Positions 26,499 to 36,110 are shown, counted from the first letter of the stretch. The stretch: 64,000 nt of DNA from Fischerella sp. CENA71 (GCA_024239075.1 JANBVI010000064.1:434001-498000); one strand, 5' to 3'. Numbers and translations are program-made. The notes: generated by a model from the letters alone, not told the origin.

Positions 26499-29243
26499 TT
26501 AACCACGTAGTGTTGCTACTAGTTGACGTGCAAACACCGAAACTGCTTGATATTTGTCTTCGTGTGTTTGCATTGCTTTTTGACGTGCAGATTGTTCTTG
26601 GGGATTGTTAGCTACTACTGCTAATTGTTCATAACCTGGATAGTAGCGACAGAATGTATAAATTCCGTTATCATCTAATAACCATTGGCTATAAATTCCT
26701 TCTTTGCGAGGAAAAAAGCTTTCAGTTGCATTGCGAGCAATGACTTCGCGGGGATATTTGAGTATATTGGTGAAACTATCAACAGCTACTGGCTGAATCC
26801 GCCCAACTAATCGTGTAGTTAAGTTTTGTAAAATTTTTGATGACGCTTTAGATTTGGCGATGGTATCAGGGTCTTGGGCTGATAGGATGACTCTAATTCC
26901 AGCTTTAGCACCGTTGGCACAAATTCTTCCTACTAAGTCAGAAATTTGGTCGAATTCAAACAAAATTGGTGCTTCATCGATGAAGAATATAGAAGCAGGA
27001 CTACTTAAAGCGCGGCGCAATGCTGCGGAATAGGCGCTTAAAGATAGGACTGCTGCGTCTTCATTATCTGCGAGATTTCGCAAAGCGAAAACTAAAAGTT
27101 GGGCGTCAGTGGGAAAACTAGAAGGTGCGGAAATAGCTTGTCCTACCCGACTAGAAAGCCAAAATCGCAAGCGCAACTGAATTTGATTTAAGGCGTCTTC
27201 AACTCTACCTGCAATTGATTCTAATTGTAAATGTTCTGGTGAACAAAAATAGAGAAAATCCCTTAAAGTTGGGGTTTTTTGCCAAGCTGAACTGCCAAAT
27301 CCACCTGCGATCGCTTCTTGATATCGTTCTTTAATGCTTTCATCGGTAAAGAAGGCTCCTAAAGCTAAGTTTAAGAGCGATCGCACTGTTTGCGATAGTA
27401 GCTGACTTTCGGTAGATGATCCCAGAACCATTGTCATCAAGGCTGATTCGAGAAAAGCGATATAATCCAACATGCGATCGCGTTGTTGTTCTGGATTCAA
27501 CAAGCGTAAATCTGGCTGTTCAAATAAGTTATTTGATTGTTTGGAAATATCAAAATACGCTCCATTCCTCTCCATAAAATGTGTATAGTCGGTGAATGTA
27601 GACGTACCATCAGGTTTAGGAAAATCTAATGCAACTACAGGAATTTTATAGGCTAATGCTTGAGTTAAAATTCCTGACACTAATACTGATTTCCCAGCAC
27701 GAGTGGTTGCAAAGAGTGCTAGATTTTTATGTTGGTTGAATAAATCCAGATGGACTGGTGTTCCACCTTCCTCGGCGATTAATTCAAAACCTTGGCGATC
27801 GCCTGCTTTAGTTAATACTAAAGGCATTAATCCTGGTACTTCATTGGTTAAATATAATTGACGTCGGTTAAAAGGTCTTGCTAATAAACTTTCCCAAACA
27901 ATCGGTAAAGTTTGCAACCAGATTTTCCAAGTATATTCTGTTTCTCTAATTACTCGTGCTGGACGCTGAAAACAGTTTTCAATATATCTTGTCGCTTCAT
28001 CTAATTTCTCTACACTCGGACGATGTACCAAGATAGCTATACCTGCATAAATCGGTACTGCTCCCTCATACAATTGTTCTTGGGCTGCTACTGATTTTCT
28101 TAACTTTAATTGGGCGTTAACATCGATGGTTCTACTTTTTTCCTGTGCTAACAAAGCCGTCATATTTGACTGCTTAAGCACTCGTTGTAGTGTAGTTTTG
28201 ACTATAGCTGGATTCGCTGCACTCAACTGACAAAAAATCTCTGTGTCTATAACATTTTCTCTAGCTAGCAGTTCCCAAAGATAACGCAACTGAGCAGATT
28301 TACTTGGCCAACCACCAGGTTTTTCGAGAAAAGTCATGACGCCAATATATTTATTATTGACGTGAACCCAACGCCGATCCGCAGAAGGGACATCAGACTC
28401 AATTAGCAAAGTTGTACTGTGGATATTTTCTATCAGTAATTTAGTACTAGCTAAATCTGAATAAGCTTGTTCATGTAATCCATTTTCATCTAAAGTTAAT
28501 AATTGGGGAATTTCTATTGGTTGAGTGTCATTAAATCTTCTCCAAACTTCTCCCCATAATTCTTCTGTATTCAAAGGCTTAATATCTAAGCCCATTTTGT
28601 TAGATAATAGTTGTTCCCAACGACAAAATCCATTTTTATAGGCGTTAGTAATAATTGTTTCCAGACGTTGATTTTCTACTTCTGCTAAATCACCTTTAAA
28701 TTTCAACCACCAAGTTTCGCCTTTAGCTAATAATTTTTCGATCCAATCATCTGTATTTGTAGCATCTGGCTCAATCGTATAAGTTACGTAAATTCGCAAA
28801 AACTTTGGCTTGCGAATTCCAGAACGTGTGAGTTCTTGAACCCTTGCTCTTTCTGAAATTAATAAATATTTAATATCTGGTGATGGCGTTTTTTTGACTA
28901 AAGATGCTAACTCTTGTTGCCGCTGTTTATCTGAGCTAAACGACCCCAAATGCAAAGTCATTTTTTCGCCTTCAGGGATATCTTTTAAACCAGCTTCAAT
29001 GTTATTGATAATTGTATTGATTTGTTCTGGTCTTAACGTCGTATGAATTCCTTGACAGTCAAAACCAAAAACAAAACAAAACCGATCTTTTTGGTTTCCT
29101 TTCGTCAAAATGTAAGCTCCAATATCGCGTCCTTCTAATGAGACACGTAGCATTGTTGCTAAATGTAAAGCGTCTTCAAAGGGCGTAAATCGTGCTTCAC
29201 TTCCGCCGACGCCGATGCTTTGTTTTCCGATTTTTTGCTTCAT
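26499..29243 (-). CDS. VirB4/TraC-type secretion ATPase
   Basis: This 914-residue ATPase energises assembly of type IV secretion or conjugation systems at the inner membrane. The N-terminal half matches VirB4/TraC in layout. The C-terminal half has Walker A TTRAGKS (Lys near residue 518; the usual first Gly is replaced), DFPKPDG, Walker B IFFIDEAPILFEF (near 754) and the RVILSAQDPDTIAKSK arginine-finger region. I chose the ATG at 29243 (MKQKIGKQSIGVGG), with GGAA upstream. A longer frame from 29303 would add 20 hydrophobic residues lying inside the previous gene. It overlaps the upstream gene by 47 bp. Confidence 0.9.
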   Translation of the reverse strand: MKQKIGKQSIGVGGSEARFTPFEDALHLATMLRVSLEGRDIGAYILTKGNQKDRFCFVFGFDCQGIHTTLRPEQINTIINNIEAGLKDIPEGEKMTLHLGSFSSDKQRQQELASLVKKTPSPDIKYLLISERARVQELTRSGIRKPKFLRIYVTYTIEPDATNTDDWIEKLLAKGETWWLKFKGDLAEVENQRLETIITNAYKNGFCRWEQLLSNKMGLDIKPLNTEELWGEVWRRFNDTQPIEIPQLLTLDENGLHEQAYSDLASTKLLIENIHSTTLLIESDVPSADRRWVHVNNKYIGVMTFLEKPGGWPSKSAQLRYLWELLARENVIDTEIFCQLSAANPAIVKTTLQRVLKQSNMTALLAQEKSRTIDVNAQLKLRKSVAAQEQLYEGAVPIYAGIAILVHRPSVEKLDEATRYIENCFQRPARVIRETEYTWKIWLQTLPIVWESLLARPFNRRQLYLTNEVPGLMPLVLTKAGDRQGFELIAEEGGTPVHLDLFNQHKNLALFATTRAGKSVLVSGILTQALAYKIPVVALDFPKPDGTSTFTDYTHFMERNGAYFDISKQSNNLFEQPDLRLLNPEQQRDRMLDYIAFLESALMTMVLGSSTESQLLSQTVRSLLNLALGAFFTDESIKERYQEAIAGGFGSSAWQKTPTLRDFLYFCSPEHLQLESIAGRVEDALNQIQLRLRFWLSSRVGQAISAPSSFPTDAQLLVFALRNLADNEDAAVLSLSAYSAALRRALSSPASIFFIDEAPILFEFDQISDLVGRICANGAKAGIRVILSAQDPDTIAKSKASSKILQNLTTRLVGRIQPVAVDSFTNILKYPREVIARNATESFFPRKEGIYSQWLLDDNGIYTFCRYYPGYEQLAVVANNPQEQSARQKAMQTHEDKYQAVSVFARQLVATLRG

Positions 29244-29568
29244 GGTTAATTTCCAGTAAGCTTTGATAACGAGCAAAGCCTCTAGTCCAAGTAGGAACAC
29301 CAATAAATTTACTTAAGAAGCGCCAACTTCTACCACCAGTTAAGATCCACCAAGTAGCCATTCCCCAACCAGTAATTAGTAACATCCACAACCATTTTTG
29401 AAACTCATCTTTAAAGAAGCCACCAAAAATTCCATTTATTATGAAGTAGGAAACTAAGGCTATTACCGTCCAAGGTAGAACTTGATCAGCAGGAATGGGG
29501 CCTAGTGAAGGTTGAGCGCCTAAAATTTGATTTACTGGTCGAAATTCTTTATCTGGTTCTTGAGACAT
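29197..29568 (-). CDS. VirB3/TraL-like small membrane protein
   Basis: This 123-residue protein (start at 29568, MSQEPDKEFRPVNQILG) has two close membrane helices (about 33-50 and 62-80), then a cytoplasmic basic tail rich in Lys/Arg (RKTKHRRRRK). A small two-helix protein directly upstream of, and overlapping, VirB4 is what VirB3/TraL looks like. A longer frame to 29691 is unlikely because it would run through the intergenic region and the preceding gene. Assignment is by size, topology and context. Confidence 0.65.
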   Translation of the reverse strand: MSQEPDKEFRPVNQILGAQPSLGPIPADQVLPWTVIALVSYFIINGIFGGFFKDEFQKWLWMLLITGWGMATWWILTGGRSWRFLSKFIGVPTWTRGFARYQSLLEINHEAKNRKTKHRRRRK

Positions 29569-29614
29569 GACTAAATTTATCAGCGATTTTTCATCTTGAT
29601 TTGAGATGAAATAA

Positions 29615-30244
29615 TTATTGTTGATTATTAGTGTTAGAGTCACCAATGACGAAGCCCGTAAGGACATCAGCGATCGTAACTGCAACAACAACTAATAAAG
29701 GAGTTCTAGCAACACTTTGCCAGTCTTCATCTTTACGAACTGCATTAATCACTCCAATGAGGGAAACAGCTATATATAGCAAGTAAAGAGCGCGTAGCAC
29801 ATTAAATATTAAACTAACTGCTGCTTGGGTATTGTTGCCTGTATCTGCACCTTGTGTGAGAGTATTTTTAAAGAAATCTTCTGCTTTTTTAAAAAATTGT
29901 GCTTGTGCTGGTTCTGCCAAATAATCTAACCAGAATAAACTAAAAATTAAAGCGACCCCTAATATTTGCAGCAAAATCATGTATCGCTTTGGTAGCTTTA
30001 CCTCATGCCCAATTTTATGAATGACAACTGTCACTAAACTACCAAACACTAAACAAAAAAGTAAGATAGGACTTTTGAGACTTATCACGCTTAAAAATAC
30101 AGCGCAAGCAATTAGAAATGGAACAGATTCTAATAATCTAATTCGCCATATTTCTAAATTATTACTCAGCTGATAGGGTATAATTGCTGTTCTTTTATCA
30201 AAAAGTCTCATAAACTTTCTCTGATGAGAAATTTGCCTAGACAT
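29615..30244 (-). CDS. VirB2/TrbC-like pilin-type membrane protein
   Basis: This is a 209-residue protein. Residues 1-110 hold hydrophobic helices and end in AEPAQAQFFKKAEDFF, where an Ala-x-Ala site could be cut by signal peptidase. The remaining part has two helices (VLRALYLLYIAVSLIGVI and LLVVVAVTIADVLTGFVIG) separated by a short polar loop, as in VirB2/TrbC pilins. It is the first gene of the operon. The long N-terminal membrane region before the cleavage-like site is unusual for VirB2. An alternative start is the Met at residue 12. Confidence 0.6.
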   Translation of the reverse strand: MSRQISHQRKFMRLFDKRTAIIPYQLSNNLEIWRIRLLESVPFLIACAVFLSVISLKSPILLFCLVFGSLVTVVIHKIGHEVKLPKRYMILLQILGVALIFSLFWLDYLAEPAQAQFFKKAEDFFKNTLTQGADTGNNTQAAVSLIFNVLRALYLLYIAVSLIGVINAVRKDEDWQSVARTPLLVVVAVTIADVLTGFVIGDSNTNNQQ

Positions 30245-30698
30245 TCGTAAATTTCCTTTTTGTGGATTACAACTAAGTTGTTGTCTTCGATATCACAATT
30301 TAACATAAATAAACATTTAATTTAAAAAAATTATCAAATTCAAGGTAAGGTATTATACATTTTATTTGAATGTCAGATGGAGAAACACAATTTATTTAAC
30401 CTCAACAAAATGAATTACACATTCTTCAAGCTTTTCCCTGTTCCATTGCCTCCACTCTTAACTTTAATTTTGCCTATCCACTTAGCTTGGTATTTTACCC
30501 TTTGCAGAAATTAAAATTGCCTTCTTAACTTAAATAACCTGTAGTCTTCTTCTATTGTCGCTGATTAACATTTATTAAAATCATGTAAATTCTCGAAATG
30601 TCAAAATAATCGCTTATTTAACGATCGCTTCACTTGGATTTAACCAGGGATTGATAGATTTCACCTCAAAAGAGTGAAATTGCAAGGATTAAGAACAG
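30245..30698. promoter_or_regulatory. divergent promoter region of the T4SS-like operon and phoX
   Basis: This 454-bp AT-rich gap contains several TTAAC motifs in the phoX-proximal half: TTTAACCT (30395-30402), CTTAACTT (30457-30464) and CTTAACTT with a nearby ATAACCT (30524-30540). Cyanobacterial Pho boxes are built from CTTAACCT-like octamers. The spacing here is not the regular 11 bp, so regulation by the phosphate sensor is only suggested. Confidence 0.35.
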
Positions 30699-32081
30699 GT
30701 GTCTTTCTCACGACGTAAGTTTATATCTCTGGCTGGTGTAACTGCTGCTAGTGTAACAGTGGTTTCCCCCCTAGAAGCCTTCTATGCTAGAGTTGCCCGT
30801 GGTCAAGTTGCAAGGGGAATTGGCTTTGGGGCGTTAGAACCTAAGCTAGCTGTGAATGCAGATGAATTACCAATTATTCAAATTGACGGCAGACCTGTAG
30901 ACTTAAGTAAAATTGAGATCCTACAACTGCCTCCCGGTTTTAACTATACGGCAATATCGATTACGGGTGACTCTATGAATGATGGAGGGAAAGTACCCGC
31001 TGCTCATGATGGTATGGCTGCCTTCCCAGGTCTAAACAGAACTACAATTCTAGTGAGAAACCATGAACTTAACCCTACTTCTAATGGGGTTGCTGCATCC
31101 AAATTGTATGACCAACTTGGGGGAGGCACGACAACCCTGGTTGTTGGTTCTAATCGCCGAGTTATTAAGCAGTTTGCTTCACTAGGAGGAACAATTCGTA
31201 ACTGTGCCGGTGGTCCAACTCCCTGGGGTTCTTGGATTAGCTGTGAAGAAACCTTTAATACAGGTTCGCCTGGTGTCAAGCGTCACGGCTATAACTTTGA
31301 AGTCCCTGCAACATATGACATTGCAGTTGCTGACCCAATTCCTCTTGTTGCGATGGGTCGCTTTAGTCATGAAGCAGTTGCCGTTGATCCAACGACTGGA
31401 TGGGTTTATGAAACCGAAGACAGGGGTGATAGCTGTTTCTATCGTTTCCGCCCTAATCAGTATGGTAACCTTCAAAGTGGTGGAGTACTTGAGGCTCTGG
31501 TAATTAATGGAGCTCCCGCAGATACTCGCAAAAACTATCTTGGATATAAAAATGTACCTTTATCAGTAAGTTGGGTTCAGATTGATAATCCCGATCCGGT
31601 ACGAGAAAATAGAACTGGTGATGTGGTAGCAGGTGATGTAGCAGTTCGCTACCAAGCCCAAGCAAAAGGAGCAGCCATTTTTGCACGTGGTGAAGGTGCT
31701 TGGTATGGGAATGGATTGGTTTACTTTAACTGTACAAATGGTGGTGATGCTGGATTTGGGCAGGTTTTTGCCTATAACCCTAAGGACAACACCATTACTC
31801 TGGTTGTAGAATCCCCAGGACAGAGTGAACTCGATTTTCCTGATAACATTACTGTTTCTCCCTTTGGCGATCTCTTCCTCTGTGAAGATGGTGATGGAGA
31901 CAATTACGTTGTTGGCGTGAACCAGCAGGGCGAACTGTATCAGTTTGCGAAGAATAATATCAATGACAGTGAATATGCTGGCGCTTGCTTCTCCCCCGAT
32001 GGTAATACTCTATTTGTAAATATCCAAACTCCTGGAATTACATTGGCGATTTGGGGACCTTGGACACGTCAACGCAGCTAA
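30699..32081 (+). CDS. PhoX/DUF839-type alkaline phosphatase, Tat-exported
   Basis: This 460-residue protein starts with GTG, preceded by AAGGATTAAGAACAG. The N-terminus SFSRRKFISLAGVTAASVTVV is a twin-arginine signal. The body has the DUF839/PhoX features WGSWISCEETFN, GRFSHEAVAVDP, TGWVYETEDRGDSCFYRF and DNITVSPFGDLFLCEDGDG, consistent with a Ca/Fe beta-propeller phosphatase that releases phosphate from organic esters outside the cytoplasm. It is similar in length to short PhoX forms. Phosphate control is plausible from the upstream TTAAC motifs. Confidence 0.85.
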   Translation: MSFSRRKFISLAGVTAASVTVVSPLEAFYARVARGQVARGIGFGALEPKLAVNADELPIIQIDGRPVDLSKIEILQLPPGFNYTAISITGDSMNDGGKVPAAHDGMAAFPGLNRTTILVRNHELNPTSNGVAASKLYDQLGGGTTTLVVGSNRRVIKQFASLGGTIRNCAGGPTPWGSWISCEETFNTGSPGVKRHGYNFEVPATYDIAVADPIPLVAMGRFSHEAVAVDPTTGWVYETEDRGDSCFYRFRPNQYGNLQSGGVLEALVINGAPADTRKNYLGYKNVPLSVSWVQIDNPDPVRENRTGDVVAGDVAVRYQAQAKGAAIFARGEGAWYGNGLVYFNCTNGGDAGFGQVFAYNPKDNTITLVVESPGQSELDFPDNITVSPFGDLFLCEDGDGDNYVVGVNQQGELYQFAKNNINDSEYAGACFSPDGNTLFVNIQTPGITLAIWGPWTRQRS

Positions 32082-32192
32082 ATAATTTGCGAATGCAAGT
32101 ATTGATCATCTCTTTTAACAGTTGTTGGCTTTTCCAAGCAGGTTAATTATCAAAAGCCTCTACCTCATTACTGGGAAAATCTATCGATTTTC

Positions 32193-33167
32193 TCAGTTTT
32201 TCTTTTGACATCTGTGTTTATCAGTGTGTATCGGTGATCGATTTCTAAACAGAGGTAGTTCGTACAGTCCTAGTAAAGCTGCTGCAATTATAAAAGGTAA
32301 AAAATAGTAGACTCCCCTATATACTAGTAATGATCCCAAAATTGCCGCCGCAGAAACTTTAGAGGAAAGAATCAGCAAAATAACAGTTTCAAATACTCCT
32401 AATCCTCCAGGGACGTTGCTGACAACACCAGCAAACATCGCTAGTAAATAGATTCCCAAAAAATCAAGATAGGACAAAGATATATTTGCAGGCAATAGAA
32501 CATACAGAACAGCTGCTGCAAACATCCAGTCACAGCTAGAAACAGCTATTTGAGCAAGAGATATTTTAAAACTAGGAAATTTAAATCCATGAGAACGAAT
32601 TCTTAATGGTTTTTTAATAATAAGACTTCCTAATAAATAAGCAATAATGAGTAGCAAAAAAATCACACCAATAGGACGCACAGTGGCAAAAGGTAAATGC
32701 AATTGAGTGGGAATAGTTAAAGGGTTAACAAGGAATATGAACCCAGCTAAAGCAAACATTCCCAACCAGAAAGTGAAATTAACAAAAGCAATGATTTGGG
32801 CGATCGCAAATGGTGATATTCCCCAAGTCGAGTAAAAACGATAACGGATCGCACTACCAGTTAATAAGGCAAAGCCGATTGTATTGCTGAATACAGAACT
32901 GATAAAGTTAGTAAATACAATCTTTTGCCAATTTAGAGAAAAACCAATATATCGAAAGGCTAAAATATCGTAAAGTGCGATCGCAAAATAGCCAAAGGTC
33001 GTCAACCCGATACTCGCAATTAAGAGATTTTTAGGAATTGCTGCTAAATTGTTCAACACATCACGGTAATTATACTCGCGCAGCTCGTTACTAATAGCCC
33101 ATAAAGAAAACAAAAGCAGCAACAAGCCAAATAGAGAACTGAGGTTGAGTTTAGGTTTTTTGGACAT
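32193..33167 (-). CDS. UPF0104/lysylphosphatidylglycerol synthase TM-region protein
   Basis: This 324-residue integral membrane protein has seven or eight helices, in the order [35 protein letters not shown] and others. It has the signature NFISSVFSNTIGFALLTGSAIRYRFYSTWG and MFAGVVSNVPGGLGVFE of the UPF0104/YbhN/MprF flippase domain. In MprF such a domain flips aminoacylated phosphatidylglycerol. The companion synthase domain appears to be encoded separately at 36212, about 3 kb away on the other strand. Confidence 0.85.
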   Translation of the reverse strand: MSKKPKLNLSSLFGLLLLLFSLWAISNELREYNYRDVLNNLAAIPKNLLIASIGLTTFGYFAIALYDILAFRYIGFSLNWQKIVFTNFISSVFSNTIGFALLTGSAIRYRFYSTWGISPFAIAQIIAFVNFTFWLGMFALAGFIFLVNPLTIPTQLHLPFATVRPIGVIFLLLIIAYLLGSLIIKKPLRIRSHGFKFPSFKISLAQIAVSSCDWMFAAAVLYVLLPANISLSYLDFLGIYLLAMFAGVVSNVPGGLGVFETVILLILSSKVSAAAILGSLLVYRGVYYFLPFIIAAALLGLYELPLFRNRSPIHTDKHRCQKKN

Positions 33168-33344
33168 AAATTCAGGAAAGTGAGGAGGGACACAGGAAAA
33201 CTAGTGCTTTTATCTTCTGCCTTTTACCTTACAACCAGTCGCAGATTTTCCATTACATTGACACGCTATTGACACATCATTTGCGTAAGCTTTGAATTGC
33301 AAGAAATATCTACAAGAAAAGCAAGTCGTTAGGTAAGTAGTCTG

Positions 33345-34172
33345 ATGACTGTGATTGAAGATGCCTTAGACGGTTCAACAATTCATCTACGCCAATGGCT
33401 AAATTTACAAGTCTGCCATAGTTCAGGTGCAACTCCTGCTGTGGTTTTTATTCACGGAGGTACAGGAAACCGCTTCAACTTTCGTTCTCAATATGAGTTT
33501 ATCCAGAATCAAGGTTGGCAAGTTCTGGCTTATGACCTAGCAGGACACGGCCAGTCAAGTCCTTACAAGCACTACTCCATAGGACGTCATTGTCGTGACT
33601 TGCGGCGATTATTGCAGTATTTTGGCATTGATTCGCCGATACTGTGTTGCCACAGCTATGGGGTTCCGATTGGCTTAGAGTTTAGCCAGCATCATCAAGT
33701 CAGTGGTCTAATTGCCATTGCTGGCGGTACTCATGACTTAGCACCTTGGTGGGAAATTCCTTTGATGAAGTTTATGGCGTTTGGAGGTAGGTATCTTTAC
33801 TATCTACCTGGTGTACAGCAAATAACCAACTTTTTTTCTACTTCTTACCGTAATCACGTTATGGAAGTGTTTTTTGCTGAAAATCCAGTTCCCAAAGATT
33901 TTGCTTCCTACAAAGCCTTAGAAATATTTTGGGACTATAACTTTTTTGCCCGTCACCCTTTGCTCAAAAATTTACACATACCTGTTTTAGTGATTACCGC
34001 AGGCAAAGACCCCATGTTTACACGCCAGATGGGAGATGATTTAGCAAGACACTTTGTTAATAGTACCCATTTACACTTTGCAAATGCGGGACATTTAGTT
34101 ATGGCAGAACAGGCGGACTTGGTAAATAGTGCGATCGCTAAGTGGATGATTTCAATTCCTGATAGACATTAA
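33345..34172 (+). CDS. alpha/beta hydrolase
   Basis: This 275-residue cytoplasmic protein has the alpha/beta-hydrolase layout: VVFIHGGTGNRFNF (oxyanion hole), YDLAGHGQSS, a nucleophile elbow CCHSYGVP with the Ser flanked by His rather than the canonical Gly-x-Ser-x-Gly, and Asp in TAGKDPMFT. The closing catalytic His is in GHLVMAEQ. A cap domain lies between residues 125 and 205. It opens a run of three hydrolase genes before the MprF-type gene. Lipid esterase or peroxidase activity cannot be told apart from sequence alone. Confidence 0.85.
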   Translation: MTVIEDALDGSTIHLRQWLNLQVCHSSGATPAVVFIHGGTGNRFNFRSQYEFIQNQGWQVLAYDLAGHGQSSPYKHYSIGRHCRDLRRLLQYFGIDSPILCCHSYGVPIGLEFSQHHQVSGLIAIAGGTHDLAPWWEIPLMKFMAFGGRYLYYLPGVQQITNFFSTSYRNHVMEVFFAENPVPKDFASYKALEIFWDYNFFARHPLLKNLHIPVLVITAGKDPMFTRQMGDDLARHFVNSTHLHFANAGHLVMAEQADLVNSAIAKWMISIPDRH

Positions 34173-34205
34173 CTTGAAGTTGAGTGATTAAATATTCCCT
34201 GCTTG

Positions 34206-35141
34206 ATGAAATACTTTCAAACTCAAATTTTGCTACTAATTTCGATACTAACTTTAGTTAGCTGTAATTATTCACAAAATGTACAAGCTAAATCATCACC
34301 AGTTGCACCAGCAACAAATCTCTCTATGTTACCACCACAACCAAGTACTAGTGACTTGGCTATTCCCCTCACCTACAAAATTGAAACCTACAATAGCCAA
34401 GTGATGGGAGGAAGTCGCACCTATGGTATATCTTTACCCCCTGGCTATGGAAAAAACTCCAACCAGCGCTACCCTGTAATTTTTCTTCTCCATGGTGGAC
34501 ACGGTAGCCCTAAAGATTGGTTTGAGCAAAAGGGAGGCGCACTCACTACTCTGCAAAAATTATATGCTACAGGCAAACTAACACCTAGTATTGTCATCAC
34601 ACCAGATGGTAACGACAAACGTGGTTCTAGTCCTCATTGGGACCCCCAATATATTGATGGCCCTCATGGTAATGTTTCTACTGCGATTGGATCTGAATTG
34701 GTGAAGATTATACAAAAGCGCTATCGCACATTACCCAATCCCGATTTTTGGGCAATGGGAGGACTATCTTCTGGTGGGTGGGGTGCAATCAATGTAGGAT
34801 TACATAATGTGAATAATTTTTCAATTTTATTTAGTCATAGCGGCTATTTTAAAGATCAAAGTGGACCACAAAATAGCCCTATTATTCATATCAAAAATAT
34901 TCCTCCTCAAGCACAAAAAAGATTGCGAATCTATCTAGATACTGGGACATCAGATATCGAAGAAATGGAAGAAGCTAAACAGTTTACTAAAGTATTAAGC
35001 CAACTGAAAATTTCTAACGTGTTTCGTGAGTTTCCTGGTGGTCACACTTGGAACTATTGGCGCGAACATTTAGCAGATTCGTTGACTTTTGTCGGAGAAC
35101 AATTTCGCACAGCACAAACAGTACATACTGCTGATAATTGA
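34206..35141 (+). CDS. esterase-family lipoprotein (tandem copy 1)
   Basis: This is a 311-residue putative esterase of the D-family (esterase D/feruloyl-esterase-like). It has a lipoprotein signal peptide with lipobox LVSC (Cys near residue 20), so it is membrane-anchored outside the cytoplasm. The hydrolase core has YPVIFLLHGGHGS, TPDGNDKRGSSP, nucleophile elbow GGLSSGGWGAIN, Asp in LDTGTSD and His in GGHTWNYW. The ATG at 34206 is preceded by a TTG (34203), so the start could be three bases earlier. It is a tandem paralogue of the next gene. Confidence 0.85.
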   Translation: MKYFQTQILLLISILTLVSCNYSQNVQAKSSPVAPATNLSMLPPQPSTSDLAIPLTYKIETYNSQVMGGSRTYGISLPPGYGKNSNQRYPVIFLLHGGHGSPKDWFEQKGGALTTLQKLYATGKLTPSIVITPDGNDKRGSSPHWDPQYIDGPHGNVSTAIGSELVKIIQKRYRTLPNPDFWAMGGLSSGGWGAINVGLHNVNNFSILFSHSGYFKDQSGPQNSPIIHIKNIPPQAQKRLRIYLDTGTSDIEEMEEAKQFTKVLSQLKISNVFREFPGGHTWNYWREHLADSLTFVGEQFRTAQTVHTADN

Positions 35142-35186
35142 AGTATTGAAAAATATTATGGAAAACCATGAAATCCTAGAAAAACA

Positions 35187-36110
35187 ATGAAATTATCTAA
35201 GATTGTAATCGGCATTATCAGTGCGATCGCAATTCTTGCAGTAGGTGGCTACTGGTATGTATTCATTTTGGGTGCGCCACAGCTAGACCCACCTCAACAA
35301 CAAACAAATACTGGGCTAAAGTTTCAACTAGAAACATTCAACAGCCAAGCAATGGGTAAAGTCCGTCAATATGGCGTGATTTTACCTCCAGACTATGAAA
35401 AAAATCCTCGCCAACGCTATCCAGTCATCTTTCTACTACACGGCGGTCATGATGATGCCCGTGCTTATGTTGACAAATACGCTATTTTAGACATATTACA
35501 TAAACTTTATCAAAATGGGAAATTACCACCATCAATTGTGATTACACCTGATGGTAACGATAATCGCGGTTCTAGTCCTTTATATGATCCTGATTATTAC
35601 GATGGGTCTAATGGTAAAGTCGGAACTTTGATAGGTTCAGAATTAGTCCAACTTGTCAAATCACGCTACCGCACTTTGGAAGCACCACAATTTTGGGCGA
35701 TGGGCGGTATATCTTCTGGGGGATGGGGAGCTTTTAATATTGGATTACGCTACTTACAAAACTTCAACATTTTGTTTAGCCATAGCGGTTATTTTACCGA
35801 TGACAGTGGTTCCCAAAATAGTCCCCAACAAATTGTGCAAAAATTATCAGCCGCAGATAGAAAGCAACTCCGTGTATATTTAGATGCTGGGAAAAATGAT
35901 ACGGATTTACTAGCTTCTACTCAAACCTTCCACCAAACATTAAACAAGTTGGGTATCAAAAATGTGTTTTATGCTTTTCCTGGAGGACATGGTTTATCTG
36001 GACCCGATATCGGTTGGAACTATTTTCATAAGCATCTCAAAGATTCGCTTACGTATGTAGGAGAACAGTTTCAGAAGGACGATAGGGAGACAAGGGAGAG
36101 TGTGAGATAA
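35187..36110 (+). CDS. membrane-anchored esterase (tandem copy 2)
   Basis: This 307-residue paralogue of the preceding esterase has an N-terminal membrane anchor (IVIGIISAIAILAVGGYWYVFIL) without a lipobox Cys. Core motifs are YPVIFLLHGGHDD, TPDGNDNRGSSP, elbow GGISSGGWGAFN, Asp in LDAGKND and His in GGHGLSGPD. It is 45 bp after the first copy. The two products probably act at the outer face of the plasma membrane or in the periplasm. The substrate might be aminoacyl lipids given the neighbour, but that is inference. Confidence 0.85.
   Translation: MKLSKIVIGIISAIAILAVGGYWYVFILGAPQLDPPQQQTNTGLKFQLETFNSQAMGKVRQYGVILPPDYEKNPRQRYPVIFLLHGGHDDARAYVDKYAILDILHKLYQNGKLPPSIVITPDGNDNRGSSPLYDPDYYDGSNGKVGTLIGSELVQLVKSRYRTLEAPQFWAMGGISSGGWGAFNIGLRYLQNFNILFSHSGYFTDDSGSQNSPQQIVQKLSAADRKQLRVYLDAGKNDTDLLASTQTFHQTLNKLGIKNVFYAFPGGHGLSGPDIGWNYFHKHLKDSLTYVGEQFQKDDRETRESVR

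Noticed and set aside
20427-30244. Integrated conjugative element
   Set aside because: No integrase, relaxase, coupling protein or attachment-site repeats were seen around the cluster, and the neighbours are housekeeping genes; this remains open for sequence outside the window.
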